Assembly (NCBI RefSeq): GCF_003121295.1
Contig: NZ_PHNC01000006.1
Coordinates: 124,001-188,000, forward strand
DNA: 64,000 bases
Direction of reading: 5' to 3'
DNA from: Streptomyces orinoci
GTDB lineage: Bacteria > Actinomycetota > Actinomycetes > Streptomycetales > Streptomycetaceae
A model generated the notes under the pieces. The model did not search any database, was not told the DNA's origin, and was given only the letters and a program-made list of their open reading frames with translations. A program made the translations under genes and the position numbers. Below, in pieces: positions 8,542 through 16,071 of this stretch (positions are counted from its first letter, which is position 1; the number at the start of each line of letters is the position of its first letter).

Positions 8542-8775
8542 TCAGTCCACCATGGCGGTCTGCCAGTACCGATGGATGGTTTCGCGGTAGGTGGTGTGGG
8601 AGGGGTTGCGGCCGGAGTGCCCGAGTGCCCAGTGCTGGGCCGTCTCGAACTCCCGGCAGGGGCCTGAGCGATCGGCGCAGCCTACGCACACGAACTCATG
8701 GCTGATGTCAGGCATTCCGGGAACCTGGTATCGGCTGATCTTCCATCGTGCGTACCGGATCACGGAGCGAGTCAC
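8542..8775 (-). CDS. Small DUF7848-like protein with Cys pairs
   Basis: A 77-residue protein starting with GTG 8775, whose codon overlaps the stop of the preceding gene by four bases, so it is translationally coupled. It reads VIRYARWKISRY, then HEFVCVGCADRSGPC, then TAQHWALGHSGRNPSHTTYRETIHRYW. Three Cys and several His suggest a small metal site. It resembles short streptomycete proteins of the DUF7848 group that are usually found beside XRE-type regulators, as here. Function unknown. Confidence 0.65.
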   Translation of the reverse strand: MTRSVIRYARWKISRYQVPGMPDISHEFVCVGCADRSGPCREFETAQHWALGHSGRNPSHTTYRETIHRYWQTAMVD

Positions 8776-8978
8776 TTCCCACCCCCGCTACAGCGCTTGG
8801 CGGCCCGCACTTCCGCGGCGGTCGCCGGCCGTAGTTCGGAGCTGCTCGCATCCCACTCCAAGCCGCCGTTCAGCGGCCGGAGTTGGATGTGTCCGTCGAT
8901 GTGGTCCATGACTTCTCCGAGCGTGTCCCGGGTGGTGTCGATGACATAGGCGCCCCTTCGGGGCTTCTGCGCGCTCAT
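8772..8978 (-). CDS. Small conserved hypothetical protein of the XRE island
   Basis: Start ATG 8978 follows ribosome site GGAGGAC, and its codon overlaps the stop of the upstream gene (ATGA overlap). The 68 residues run MSAQKPRRGAYVIDTTRD, then LGEVMDHIDGHIQLRPLNGG and end in a basic Gly-rich tail. The compact beta-rich pattern and the phrase YVIDTTRDTLGEVMD are typical of small streptomycete accessory proteins next to XRE regulators. I can assign no activity. Confidence 0.65.
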   Translation of the reverse strand: MSAQKPRRGAYVIDTTRDTLGEVMDHIDGHIQLRPLNGGLEWDASSSELRPATAAEVRAAKRCSGGGK

Positions 8979-9196
8979 CGTCCGTCCTCCGTCCACATGT
9001 TGATCCCGTGGGCGGTGATCACCACGCGGACGCCGTTGCGGGGCGGGAGGGGCGGTTGGGCGCACCCGCAGCGCATCGGTGTGGGCCGCTGGGGTGTTGA
9101 GGCGGTGGGGACGGTGTGGGGCGTCGGGGTGGGGGTGCTGGGGGTCCGGTGGACCTGCCTGGCCTGTCGGAGCCATTGGCGGATACGGTTGACCAT
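8975..9196 (-). CDS. Small Pro-rich basic protein, first gene of the three-gene operon
   Basis: The 73-residue product starts at ATG 9196 with GGAGC upstream. It opens with a basic helix (MVNRIRQWLRQARQVHR), continues with a Pro/Thr-rich linker (residues about 19-52) and ends RNGVRVVITAHGINMWTEDGR. Its stop overlaps the start of the next gene. The pattern of a basic helix, proline linker and short beta segment is known from small streptomycete proteins in XRE-regulator islands. Role unknown. Confidence 0.6.
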   Translation of the reverse strand: MVNRIRQWLRQARQVHRTPSTPTPTPHTVPTASTPQRPTPMRCGCAQPPLPPRNGVRVVITAHGINMWTEDGR

Positions 9197-9297
9197 TGTC
9201 GACGCTCCTTGTCAGCGTTGGCCATGCCCCGGGGCCGTCCCATCGGTCGCCGGGGTCTGAGCTGTCAGGTGTAGTGGATCCCCGAAGTCCAGCGGGA

Positions 9298-9337
9298 GTT
9301 GACCAGCGTTGACTAATCTGGAGGGGCCGCAGTCAAC
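9298..9337. promoter_or_regulatory. GTTGAC repeats, candidate operator of the XRE island
   Basis: GTTGACC (9298-9304) and GTTGACT (9308-9314) are direct repeats one helical turn apart, and AGTCAAC (9331-9337) inverts the second exactly. They lie in the 157-base spacer between the divergent small operon and the XRE regulator gene, where an autoregulatory site would be expected. The TTGACC/TTGACT hexamers could also serve as -35 elements. Binding by the neighbouring regulator is inferred. Confidence 0.45.
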
Positions 9338-9353
9338 ACCCCCTGGAGGTGTA

Positions 9354-10472
9354 GTGAGCGACTTCGCTTCTCGCATGAGGGACGCCCTGGATGCCAAGGG
9401 GATGTCCATGCGCGAGGCCGCCCGGGCAACCAACTACGACCCCGCCTACCTGTCCCGGGTACTGAATGGGAGGCAGCAGCCATCCAAGGCATTGGCCGCG
9501 GCTCTTGATCGCGTACTTGGCATGGAAGGCGAGCTCGCTGACCTGGTGGTCCCGAGTAACGCCCCTCGTCAGGTCAGTGCGAACGCTGACATTCAGCATA
9601 TGCGGGCCACGGTTGACCATTTTCTGGATCACGACAACCGCTATGGCGGTGATGCGGTGGCATCGGCTGCTGTTCAGGTCTGGAAATGCGGTCAAAGGAA
9701 GCTGGACAGTGGTGCCGTCGCCAGCCGAGTGCAGAATGAATACCTGGGGACATTGGCCGAGTTGGCACAGATTTCGGGATGGCTACTGTTTGACTCCGGT
9801 AGAGTCAACGAGTCACGCTCGGCCTTTCTGGAATCTCATATGCTTGCTCTTCAGGCAGGAGACAAGCCCATCAAGTGGTTTGCCCTCGACATGCTGGCCA
9901 TGCACGGAATAGAGCACCGACGCCCGAATGAAACGCTGCGTATCGCGGATCAGCTTCTCGATGAATCTCGAATCCCGCCACGCGTTGCTTTGCTTGCACA
10001 CATCCGAAAGGCTCGCTCACTTGCTATTGCAGGATCGCGGCAAGAGGCCATGAAGGAGTTCTCGGTAGCGAGAGCGTCCCTCCAGGATTCCATCACCCGT
10101 CGCGATCCCTCGTGGACATGGTGGGTGGATGAACGAGAACTTACCGGGCACGAAGGTGAAGCCCTGTTGGTGCTCGAAGATTCAAACGCTGCGGTGCCGA
10201 AAATGAGGCAAGCACTAGAGCTCAGTATCAACACCGACGCCAGTCGACGGGGGAGGCTGTATTACAGCGTAGCCTTGCTCGCGGCATGCGCTTCTTCCAG
10301 GGCTTGGCGTGATTGCGAATCCACGCTCATCGATATCATCCCGATGCTGGAAGTCGTCGCCTCAGGGAGGTCACGTCGTAGGCTGCGAGGTGTTCTCGCG
10401 GGAATCACCCATAGTCCCGGGGTACCCGTTTGGCTTTCAAATATTGCTCAGGAGGTTTCAGCCATGCTGTGA
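9354..10472 (+). CDS. XRE-type helix-turn-helix regulator with TPR-like C-terminal part
   Basis: GTG 9354 behind GGAGG is preferred over the TTG at 9309; it gives 372 residues starting MSDFASRMRDALDAKGMSM. Residues about 5-60 are an XRE/Cro HTH (REAARATNYDPAYLSRVLNGRQ). The remainder is helical, with repeated segments such as EYLGTLAELAQISGWLLFDSG and AFLESHMLALQAGD, resembling the TPR-like sensor region of streptomycete regulators. From about 9570 onward the gene is clearly less GC-rich than its neighbours and uses A/T-ending codons, suggesting acquisition by transfer. It is divergent from three small overlapping genes and probably controls them. Confidence 0.8.
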   Translation: MSDFASRMRDALDAKGMSMREAARATNYDPAYLSRVLNGRQQPSKALAAALDRVLGMEGELADLVVPSNAPRQVSANADIQHMRATVDHFLDHDNRYGGDAVASAAVQVWKCGQRKLDSGAVASRVQNEYLGTLAELAQISGWLLFDSGRVNESRSAFLESHMLALQAGDKPIKWFALDMLAMHGIEHRRPNETLRIADQLLDESRIPPRVALLAHIRKARSLAIAGSRQEAMKEFSVARASLQDSITRRDPSWTWWVDERELTGHEGEALLVLEDSNAAVPKMRQALELSINTDASRRGRLYYSVALLAACASSRAWRDCESTLIDIIPMLEVVASGRSRRRLRGVLAGITHSPGVPVWLSNIAQEVSAML

Positions 10473-10573
10473 CATCGCTACCCTCCGGCCGGGGGCTTCT
10501 GCGATGACGGATCAATGCGGCAATTGATATCTGGCACATGGTGGAGCTGGTACCACATCCCAAGCAGATGCTC

Positions 10574-11821
10574 CTACCCGCGCCCCCGCAAAAAGCGGTC
10601 GAAGAACGCGGCAACCTGGTTGCGCATAAACGCAAGCGCCGTCTGCCCGCCCCGCACGGAACCCACGTCCTTGCGTACCGTCCCCCAGTCCACGGCCCCC
10701 CGCGCGGCCGCCTGTGGCAGCAAGGAGGCGGCGTCGGTGTACGCCCCATGCCGGGACCCGGCGAGGGTGACATCGCCGCGCCAGCCACGCGAGTGGTCCC
10801 AGAGCGACTTCCAGTCCGGCTGCCGCTGGTACGGGCCGGAGTCGGCCGACTCGGTACCCATCAGGAGGAACGGCCGGTCAACCCCCTCCCTGGCCACCTC
10901 GCTCAGCTCAACACCCTTGCCGTCCGGCCGGGGAAAGGCCAGCGTCCCGTCCATATTGACCGCGGCCTTGATCCGGCGGTCGTCGTGCATGGTCTGCAGC
11001 GCGGTGAAGCCGCCCGCCGACTGCCCCACCATGCCGATGTGCCGCAGATCCAGCGCCGCGCCCAGCCCCGGCGGCAACTGCCGCCGCACCGCACGGTCAT
11101 CGAGCCGGTCCAGGACGAAACACGTGTCATCCACCCGCGCCTTGACCGTCTTGCGCAGCAGCGCCCCCACATCCGTCCCGGGCTTTCCGGCGTAGCCGGG
11201 CAGCACCGAGGCCGCCAACTTCCCGTCCGCGAGGGCGACTTCGGAGGAGTCATAGGTGTGGTCGATGGTGACCACCACATAGCCGCGCGAGGCCAGCTCC
11301 TCCACCAGGGTGGTGTTCCAGGTGCGCGGGTCGCCCAGCCCCGCGGAGTAGAGCACCACCGGACGCGGCCCGGTGCCCTTCGCCGGGGGCGCGTCCCGGT
11401 GGGCGTGGGTGCGGGTGGCTGTCCAGTCCACGGCCCCGGCCGGCACCTCATAGTTGAAGTGGGCGGCGCCGTCCTTGGAGCCGAAGTGCACCGCCGCGTC
11501 CCGCCGCATCTGCGGTACCGCGGGCCCGTTCGCCGCTCCCCGCACGGCCGGGTACCAGAAGCTCACCGCCACCTGGCGGTGGCCGAGCTCGGGGTGCCAG
11601 GGGTCCTTACGGGCCAGGTCGGTGAACTGGCGGGTGGTGGTGCCCACCGCGTACGGGCCGGTCGGCTCCGGCAACCGCAGCCGCACTCCCGTTCCCGCTC
11701 CCGCGGAACCCTGTACCGCCGCTCCCGCCACGGGTGCGAAGACCTGCAACGCGCCCGAAATCGCCAGAGTGCAAGCCGCCAACACCGCCCTGCGCCTCAA
11801 CTGATCGCCCTTTCCCCGCAT
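10574..11821 (-). CDS. Secreted alpha/beta-hydrolase (PAF-acetylhydrolase/lipase-like)
   Basis: ATG 11821, preceded by GGGAGGA, yields 415 residues; the longer frame to 11851 lacks support. The N terminus (MRGKGDQLRRRAVLAACTLAISGALQVFAPVAGA) is a signal peptide with two arginines, Sec or possibly Tat. The fold is an alpha/beta hydrolase: HxG-type region PVVLYSAGLGDPR, nucleophile elbow GMVGQSAGGF, a downstream AAVNMDGTLAF and SRHGAYTD bearing the likely catalytic His. It resembles secreted actinobacterial platelet-activating-factor acetylhydrolase-like esterases, which cut short acyl esters. Monocistronic by appearance. Confidence 0.85.
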   Translation of the reverse strand: MRGKGDQLRRRAVLAACTLAISGALQVFAPVAGAAVQGSAGAGTGVRLRLPEPTGPYAVGTTTRQFTDLARKDPWHPELGHRQVAVSFWYPAVRGAANGPAVPQMRRDAAVHFGSKDGAAHFNYEVPAGAVDWTATRTHAHRDAPPAKGTGPRPVVLYSAGLGDPRTWNTTLVEELASRGYVVVTIDHTYDSSEVALADGKLAASVLPGYAGKPGTDVGALLRKTVKARVDDTCFVLDRLDDRAVRRQLPPGLGAALDLRHIGMVGQSAGGFTALQTMHDDRRIKAAVNMDGTLAFPRPDGKGVELSEVAREGVDRPFLLMGTESADSGPYQRQPDWKSLWDHSRGWRGDVTLAGSRHGAYTDAASLLPQAAARGAVDWGTVRKDVGSVRGGQTALAFMRNQVAAFFDRFLRGRG

Positions 11822-12039
11822 TTTTCGTTCCTCCCGCGCGTGGACCGACACCGGGACTCTAGGGAGCGGGTGGCACCGGCCGCGCCCTACTCAGGGGCGA
11901 GATCCGGGGTGATACCGGGGTATGAGACCGGCCGGGAAGGTGCCCCCGGTCCGGGGGACACGATCCGCACGCCGGACCGGCGGTCGATGGCAGTCACCCC
12001 GGCCCTGGCAGCCGGCCGGCCCAGTTTATGCTCACGCCC

Positions 12040-12393
12040 ATGGCACTGGAATGGGAACAGATCATCGTCGACTCCTCCGACCCCATCGCCCTCGGGCGCT
12101 GGTGGGCCGAGGCTCTCGGCTGGGTAGTGGTCGATGAATCCGAGGAGATCATCGAGATCCGGCCTGAGCCGGACCGGATGCCGGGGCTGCTCTTCGTGCC
12201 TGTCCCCGAGGGCAAGACGTCGAAGAACCGGCTCCACCCCGACTTCCGGCCCGACGACCAGGAGGCCGAGGTCGCCCGGCTGCTCTCCCTCGGTGCCCGG
12301 CGCGCCGATACCGTGCAGAACGAGCAGCACTGGGTGACCCTTCTCGACCCGGAGGGCAACGAATTCTGTGTCCTGGGCGAGCGCAAGAGCTGA
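12040..12393 (+). CDS. VOC (glyoxalase-like) family protein
   Basis: Starting at ATG 12040 the 117-residue protein reads MALEWEQIIVDSSDPIALG, RWWAEALGWVVVDES, then LLFVPVPEGKTSKNRLHPDFRP and WVTLLDPEGNEFCVLGE. These are the two beta-alpha-beta-beta-beta units of the vicinal-oxygen-chelate fold, in the glyoxalase-like sub-family common in streptomycetes. An in-frame ATG at 12028 is possible; neither start has a strong ribosome site. Members range from isomerases to antibiotic-binding proteins, so substrate is not assigned. Confidence 0.85.
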   Translation: MALEWEQIIVDSSDPIALGRWWAEALGWVVVDESEEIIEIRPEPDRMPGLLFVPVPEGKTSKNRLHPDFRPDDQEAEVARLLSLGARRADTVQNEQHWVTLLDPEGNEFCVLGERKS

Positions 12394-12603
12394 GCGGGAC
12401 TGGGCAGCCGACCCGGCCGGCCGGGTGCTCCGACCGTGGTCCGTGCACGGCTCCGGCCGGCGCAAGCGCCGCACCGGCATCGTCCGGAGATTCCCCAGCG
12501 CCGACGCACCCCAACTCGCCCCGGCTGCACCACTACACGGGACATGACCCCCGCCGGACGCCCGGCGCGCGGACGGGACGGCCGGTGCCGCATACTGCGA
12601 CCG

Positions 12604-13116
12604 ATGACTGCTTTCAGCTACCCCGAGGTCGGCGCCACCCGGCGGGACAAGCTGCCGCCCGGCTACCACCAGCTGCGGCACAGCGGCTATCTGGGCCGTG
12701 GCCGGGCGGTGTTCGAGGCGGCGGCACAGGCCGTGCTCGGCTGGCGGATGCACCGCGCCGCCGGAGTAGGGATCGCCGAGGGCACCCCGCCCGCCGCGCC
12801 CGGGGTCCGGGTCACCCCGACCCTGGTGTGCGGACCGCTGCGGATCACCGCCCCCTGCGAGGTGGTGTGGGCCGAGCACGGCCCACGGCGTGCCGGGTTC
12901 GCCTATGGCACCCTGGCGGGCCATCCGGAGTGCGGTGAGGAGTCCTTTGTGGTGACCATGGACGCCGCGGAGGATGTGCGCCTGACGGTGACCGCCTTCA
13001 GCCGGCCGGCCCGCTGGTACACCCGGGCGGCCGGCCCGCTGGGGCCGCTGTTCCAGCGGGCCTATGCCCGTAACTGCGTCCGCGTGCTGCGCCGTTGCCT
13101 GGACAGCGCGAACTGA
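12604..13116 (+). CDS. DUF1990 family protein
   Basis: The 170-residue protein starts at ATG 12604 with MTAFSYPEVGATRRDKLPPGYHQL. Its core phrases (HSGYLGRGRAVFEAAAQAVLGWRMHRAAGV, VVWAEHGPRRAGFAYGTLAGHPECGEESF, FSRPARWYTRAAGPLGPLFQRAYARN) are diagnostic of DUF1990, a family of single-domain cytoplasmic proteins of unknown function in bacteria and plants. It ends 12 bases before the convergent FAD oxidoreductase gene. Confidence 0.85.
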   Translation: MTAFSYPEVGATRRDKLPPGYHQLRHSGYLGRGRAVFEAAAQAVLGWRMHRAAGVGIAEGTPPAAPGVRVTPTLVCGPLRITAPCEVVWAEHGPRRAGFAYGTLAGHPECGEESFVVTMDAAEDVRLTVTAFSRPARWYTRAAGPLGPLFQRAYARNCVRVLRRCLDSAN

Positions 13117-13128
13117 CCCGCGGGCCGG

Positions 13129-14865
13129 TCAGCGCCGTTCGGTGTCCAGAATGTGCGGCAGGCCCCGCCGCCAGCGCTCCCGGTCCTGGTCCTTGGCGGG
13201 CGCCAGCTCCGGTGGCTCATAGCCCTGAAAGGTGCGTACCGCCCCGCCCCGCGCCGCTCCCGCGGCCGCCAGCACGGCGGCGGCCGCCCGGCGTCCCGCC
13301 TCGTTGGCGGTCTCCATCGAGGCGAAGTCCACATTGCTGTGGGTGCGGACATAGTCCGCGGCCAGGAAGAGGTTGCCGACCGCCGTGGCGGCCTCCGGCC
13401 GCAGGTCCCAGGATCCGGTGGTGTTCATCAAGAAGGTGTCGTCATTGCGGAGTTGACCGCCCTGCTCGGTGATCGCCTCATCCAGATACCAGCGGTCCGG
13501 CGGTGCCTTGTCCAGCTCCTTCAGATCCGCTTTCAGCTGCGCCCACACCTCCTGGGCCACCTCCGCCCGGGTGCAGTTCCTGGCGGGTTTGCCGTGCAGC
13601 GGGCCCGGGGTCTCCCAGTCCGAGATCACCACCGACAGCGACTCCTGCTCGGTGCCGTCACCCCAGGTACGGGCGAAGGGGGCGCGCCAGAAGGCGGACT
13701 GCGGGACGGAGACCAGCTTCCAGGGCGAGTCCACATGCTCGATATGGCCCCGGACGACGCCGGAGGGGCGGGGCAGGAAGAACTGGATGCCATTGCACCA
13801 GGTCTGCTGGAGCCCGTCCATGGCGCCCAGCCGGGGGTCGGCGGCGCGCAGCGCGGAGTCCCACAGCCGCGACGCGCGGTCGGCCGGCACCGCGGCGATG
13901 AACCAGTCGGCGTCGATCCTGGCCGGCCTGCCGTCCGGGCCGCGGGCGGCGGCCGCCTCGACGCGGCCCTGGTGCAGCCGGAGTTTCTCCACCGAGCAGC
14001 CGAAGGCGAACCGCACTCCCAGCGAGCGCAGATGGGCGGCCCAGGGCTCGATCCAGGCTTCGCTGGTGGGGCCGTTGAAAATCCGGTCCACGGGGCCGTC
14101 GCTGCCGCGCCCGGCCAGGTCGCAGAAGATGGCCTCAAAGCCCTGGCCGCAGGTGCGGGTGCTGGCGGTGCGTGGCTTGAGCGCCTGGAGGATCTGCACT
14201 CCGCCGCCCCAGAGCCGCTGGTAGTCCTGGGACATCCGGTCCGCCTGGATATAGCGCCACCAGTCCACATACTCCCACTGCCCGAAGCGGCGCTCGGTAC
14301 AGCTGGTGAACTGCATGGCGAACTGCTTGGCCAGGAAGGCCGATTCCCAGGGCGGCAGCCGGAGGTTCTCGCCGATCAGTCCGGTGAGCGAGGTGACCAG
14401 CGATCCGGCATCGCCCGGTGCGGGTTTCCAGTCCCGGAGGGGAATGGGGGTGGTCAACCTGCCGCCATTGCGGGCCAGTTCGATCCACTCCACGGTGGCG
14501 AGGTTGTCATGGACGGTGCCGCCGCCGGGGAGCGGAATGCGCCGGAGGGTGTCGGGGAGGTTGTGGTAGAAGCCGAACACCGCACGGTGGCCGTGCTCCC
14601 CGGGCAGGTCCCGGCGGCCCCCGGTGCCGGTGCGCGGGGCGTAGAGGGTACGGGCCTTGCCGCCGGGGACGAGGCGGCGCTCGTAGACGGTCACCTCGAA
14701 GCCGCGCTCGGCGAGTTCATGGGCGGCGGTCAGCCCGCCGACCCCCGCTCCCAGCACGGCCACCCGCCGCTGGTCACGGGCCGCCGCGGGTCTGATGGCG
14801 GGCAGTCCGACGCCCACCGCCCCGGCCGCCACCGCCCCATACCGCAGTACGTCCCTGCGCCGCAT
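13129..14865 (-). CDS. FAD-dependent amine-oxidase/phytoene-dehydrogenase-like oxidoreductase
   Basis: A 578-residue protein from ATG 14865 behind GGAGGG. The first 30 residues (MRRRDVLRYGAVAAGAVGVG) look like a Tat or signal-anchor sequence. The FAD-binding Rossmann motif VAVLGAGVGGLTAAHELAERG with the ribose-binding Glu in VTVYERR follows directly. The C-terminal phrase GNLFLAADYVRTHSNVDFASMETANEAGRRAA is the second FAD-binding block of the phytoene-desaturase/HpnE/amine-oxidase superfamily. The substrate is unknown. A six-copy tandem repeat lies 14 bases upstream of the start codon, in the likely promoter or leader. The SDR gene upstream reads in the same direction. Confidence 0.8.
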   Translation of the reverse strand: MRRRDVLRYGAVAAGAVGVGLPAIRPAAARDQRRVAVLGAGVGGLTAAHELAERGFEVTVYERRLVPGGKARTLYAPRTGTGGRRDLPGEHGHRAVFGFYHNLPDTLRRIPLPGGGTVHDNLATVEWIELARNGGRLTTPIPLRDWKPAPGDAGSLVTSLTGLIGENLRLPPWESAFLAKQFAMQFTSCTERRFGQWEYVDWWRYIQADRMSQDYQRLWGGGVQILQALKPRTASTRTCGQGFEAIFCDLAGRGSDGPVDRIFNGPTSEAWIEPWAAHLRSLGVRFAFGCSVEKLRLHQGRVEAAAARGPDGRPARIDADWFIAAVPADRASRLWDSALRAADPRLGAMDGLQQTWCNGIQFFLPRPSGVVRGHIEHVDSPWKLVSVPQSAFWRAPFARTWGDGTEQESLSVVISDWETPGPLHGKPARNCTRAEVAQEVWAQLKADLKELDKAPPDRWYLDEAITEQGGQLRNDDTFLMNTTGSWDLRPEAATAVGNLFLAADYVRTHSNVDFASMETANEAGRRAAAAVLAAAGAARGGAVRTFQGYEPPELAPAKDQDRERWRRGLPHILDTERR

Positions 14866-14878
14866 ACACCCTCCGCCT

Positions 14879-14972
14879 GAGCTGTACGAATGCGAGCTGT
14901 ACGAATGCGAGCTGTATCAATCCGAGTTGTACGGAATCCGAGCCGTACGGAACCCGAGCTGTATGGAATCCC
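14879..14972. repeat. 15-17-bp tandem repeat, six copies, ahead of the FAD oxidoreductase
   Basis: Units start at 14879, 14894, 14909, 14924, 14940 and 14956. The first two are identical (GAGCTGTACGAATGC); later ones drift to GAGCTGTATCAATCC and GAGCCGTACGGAACCC and lengthen to 16-17 bases. The array sits in the 186-base spacer between two same-strand genes, immediately upstream of the FAD oxidoreductase start and next to its ribosome site. Helically phased short units at a promoter suggest an operator array or an unstable spacer. Confidence 0.85.
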
Positions 14973-15051
14973 GGACTCCGGAGGGTATGGGCGGCGAGGG
15001 CCCGTCCGGGCGGGAACGGCGGTGGGTTACCCGATCGGGGGGTGCGCCGCA

Positions 15052-15831
15052 TCAGTGCACGGAGAATCCCCCGTCCACAAACAGCGTCTGCCCGGTGACA
15101 TAGCCGGAGGCCGCACTGGCCAGGAACACCGCCGCCCCGGCGAAGTCCTCGGCCAGGCCGTTGCGGCCGGTCAGGGTGCGGTCCGCCAGGGCGGCCACCT
15201 TGGCCGGGTCGGCGGACAGCCGGGCGTTGAGCGGGGTCATCACAAAGCCCGGCACCAGGGTGTTGCAGGTGACGCCGTGCGGCGACCAGGCCTCGGCCTG
15301 GGAGCGGGCCAGTGATTCCAGTGCGCCCTTGGAGACGCCATAGGCGCCGCTCTGTACAAACGCCCGGTGCGCCTGCTGGGAGGTGATGTGGATGATGCGG
15401 CCGAAGCCGCGTTGGGCCATGCCGGGACCGAACCGCTGCCCCAGTAGAAAGGGGGCGTCCAGGTTGACGGCCATGGTGGTGTCCCAGACGTCCTCGCCCA
15501 GTTCGCTCATCGGCGGACGGAGATTGATTCCGGCGGAGTTGACCAGGATGTCGGGCTCCCCGAAGATCCCGGCCGCCCGTTCGGCCGCGGTGCGGACACC
15601 TTCCCGGGTGGCGAGGTCGGCGCTCACCCAGGCGGCCCGGCAGCCATGGCCGGTCAGTTCGCTTACCGTCTCGGCGAGTTCGGCCTCCCGCCGGGCCACG
15701 ATCACCACGCTCGCTCCGGCCCGGCCCAGGGCCAGGGCTATGCCCCGGCCGATGCCCGAACTGCCGCCGGTCACCAGGGCGATCCGGCCGTCGAGGGAGA
15801 ACAGGCCGGAGAGGTATTCCCGAGAACTCAT
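15052..15831 (-). CDS. SDR family oxidoreductase (gluconate-dehydrogenase-like)
   Basis: The 259-residue classical SDR shows every family motif: coenzyme motif TGGSSGIGRG, NSAG, catalytic Ser in HITSQQAH, and YGVSK (Tyr and Lys). The C-terminal PGFVMTPLNARL and YVTGQTLFVDGGFSVH are typical of the FabG/2-deoxygluconate or gluconate 5-dehydrogenase group. It is a cytosolic NAD(P)-dependent enzyme, probably a tetramer. It lies upstream of the FAD oxidoreductase on the same strand. The 186-base gap with repeats makes separate expression possible. Confidence 0.9.
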   Translation of the reverse strand: MSSREYLSGLFSLDGRIALVTGGSSGIGRGIALALGRAGASVVIVARREAELAETVSELTGHGCRAAWVSADLATREGVRTAAERAAGIFGEPDILVNSAGINLRPPMSELGEDVWDTTMAVNLDAPFLLGQRFGPGMAQRGFGRIIHITSQQAHRAFVQSGAYGVSKGALESLARSQAEAWSPHGVTCNTLVPGFVMTPLNARLSADPAKVAALADRTLTGRNGLAEDFAGAAVFLASAASGYVTGQTLFVDGGFSVH

Positions 15832-16071
15832 GGGCGCACCCTAGTCGAGCGTGCGTACGGGCCACCGGTCCGTCCCATCAGGCGGAACAGGGCGGGCCAG
15901 GGCTGGTTTACGGCCGATTGCCGAAGGCCCCGCAAGGTGACGCAAAAGAGACCACAGCGGCGGGCGTGGCGGTGGCCACATCGTGATGACCAATGGGCGA
16001 CTCCTTCGTCACCCCCCGTAGCCTACGGAGAACGGCCGTGGACCAGGAACGGCCGGCGAAGGGAGCCTCAT

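Noticed and set aside
10538..12127. 529-codon plus-strand frame over the hydrolase gene
   Set aside because: It is antisense to a secreted hydrolase with signal peptide and nucleophile elbow and has no domain of its own.
13153..14880. 575-codon plus-strand frame opposite the FAD oxidoreductase
   Set aside because: The minus strand has clear FAD motifs; the plus frame is low-complexity Gly/Ala/Val without domains.
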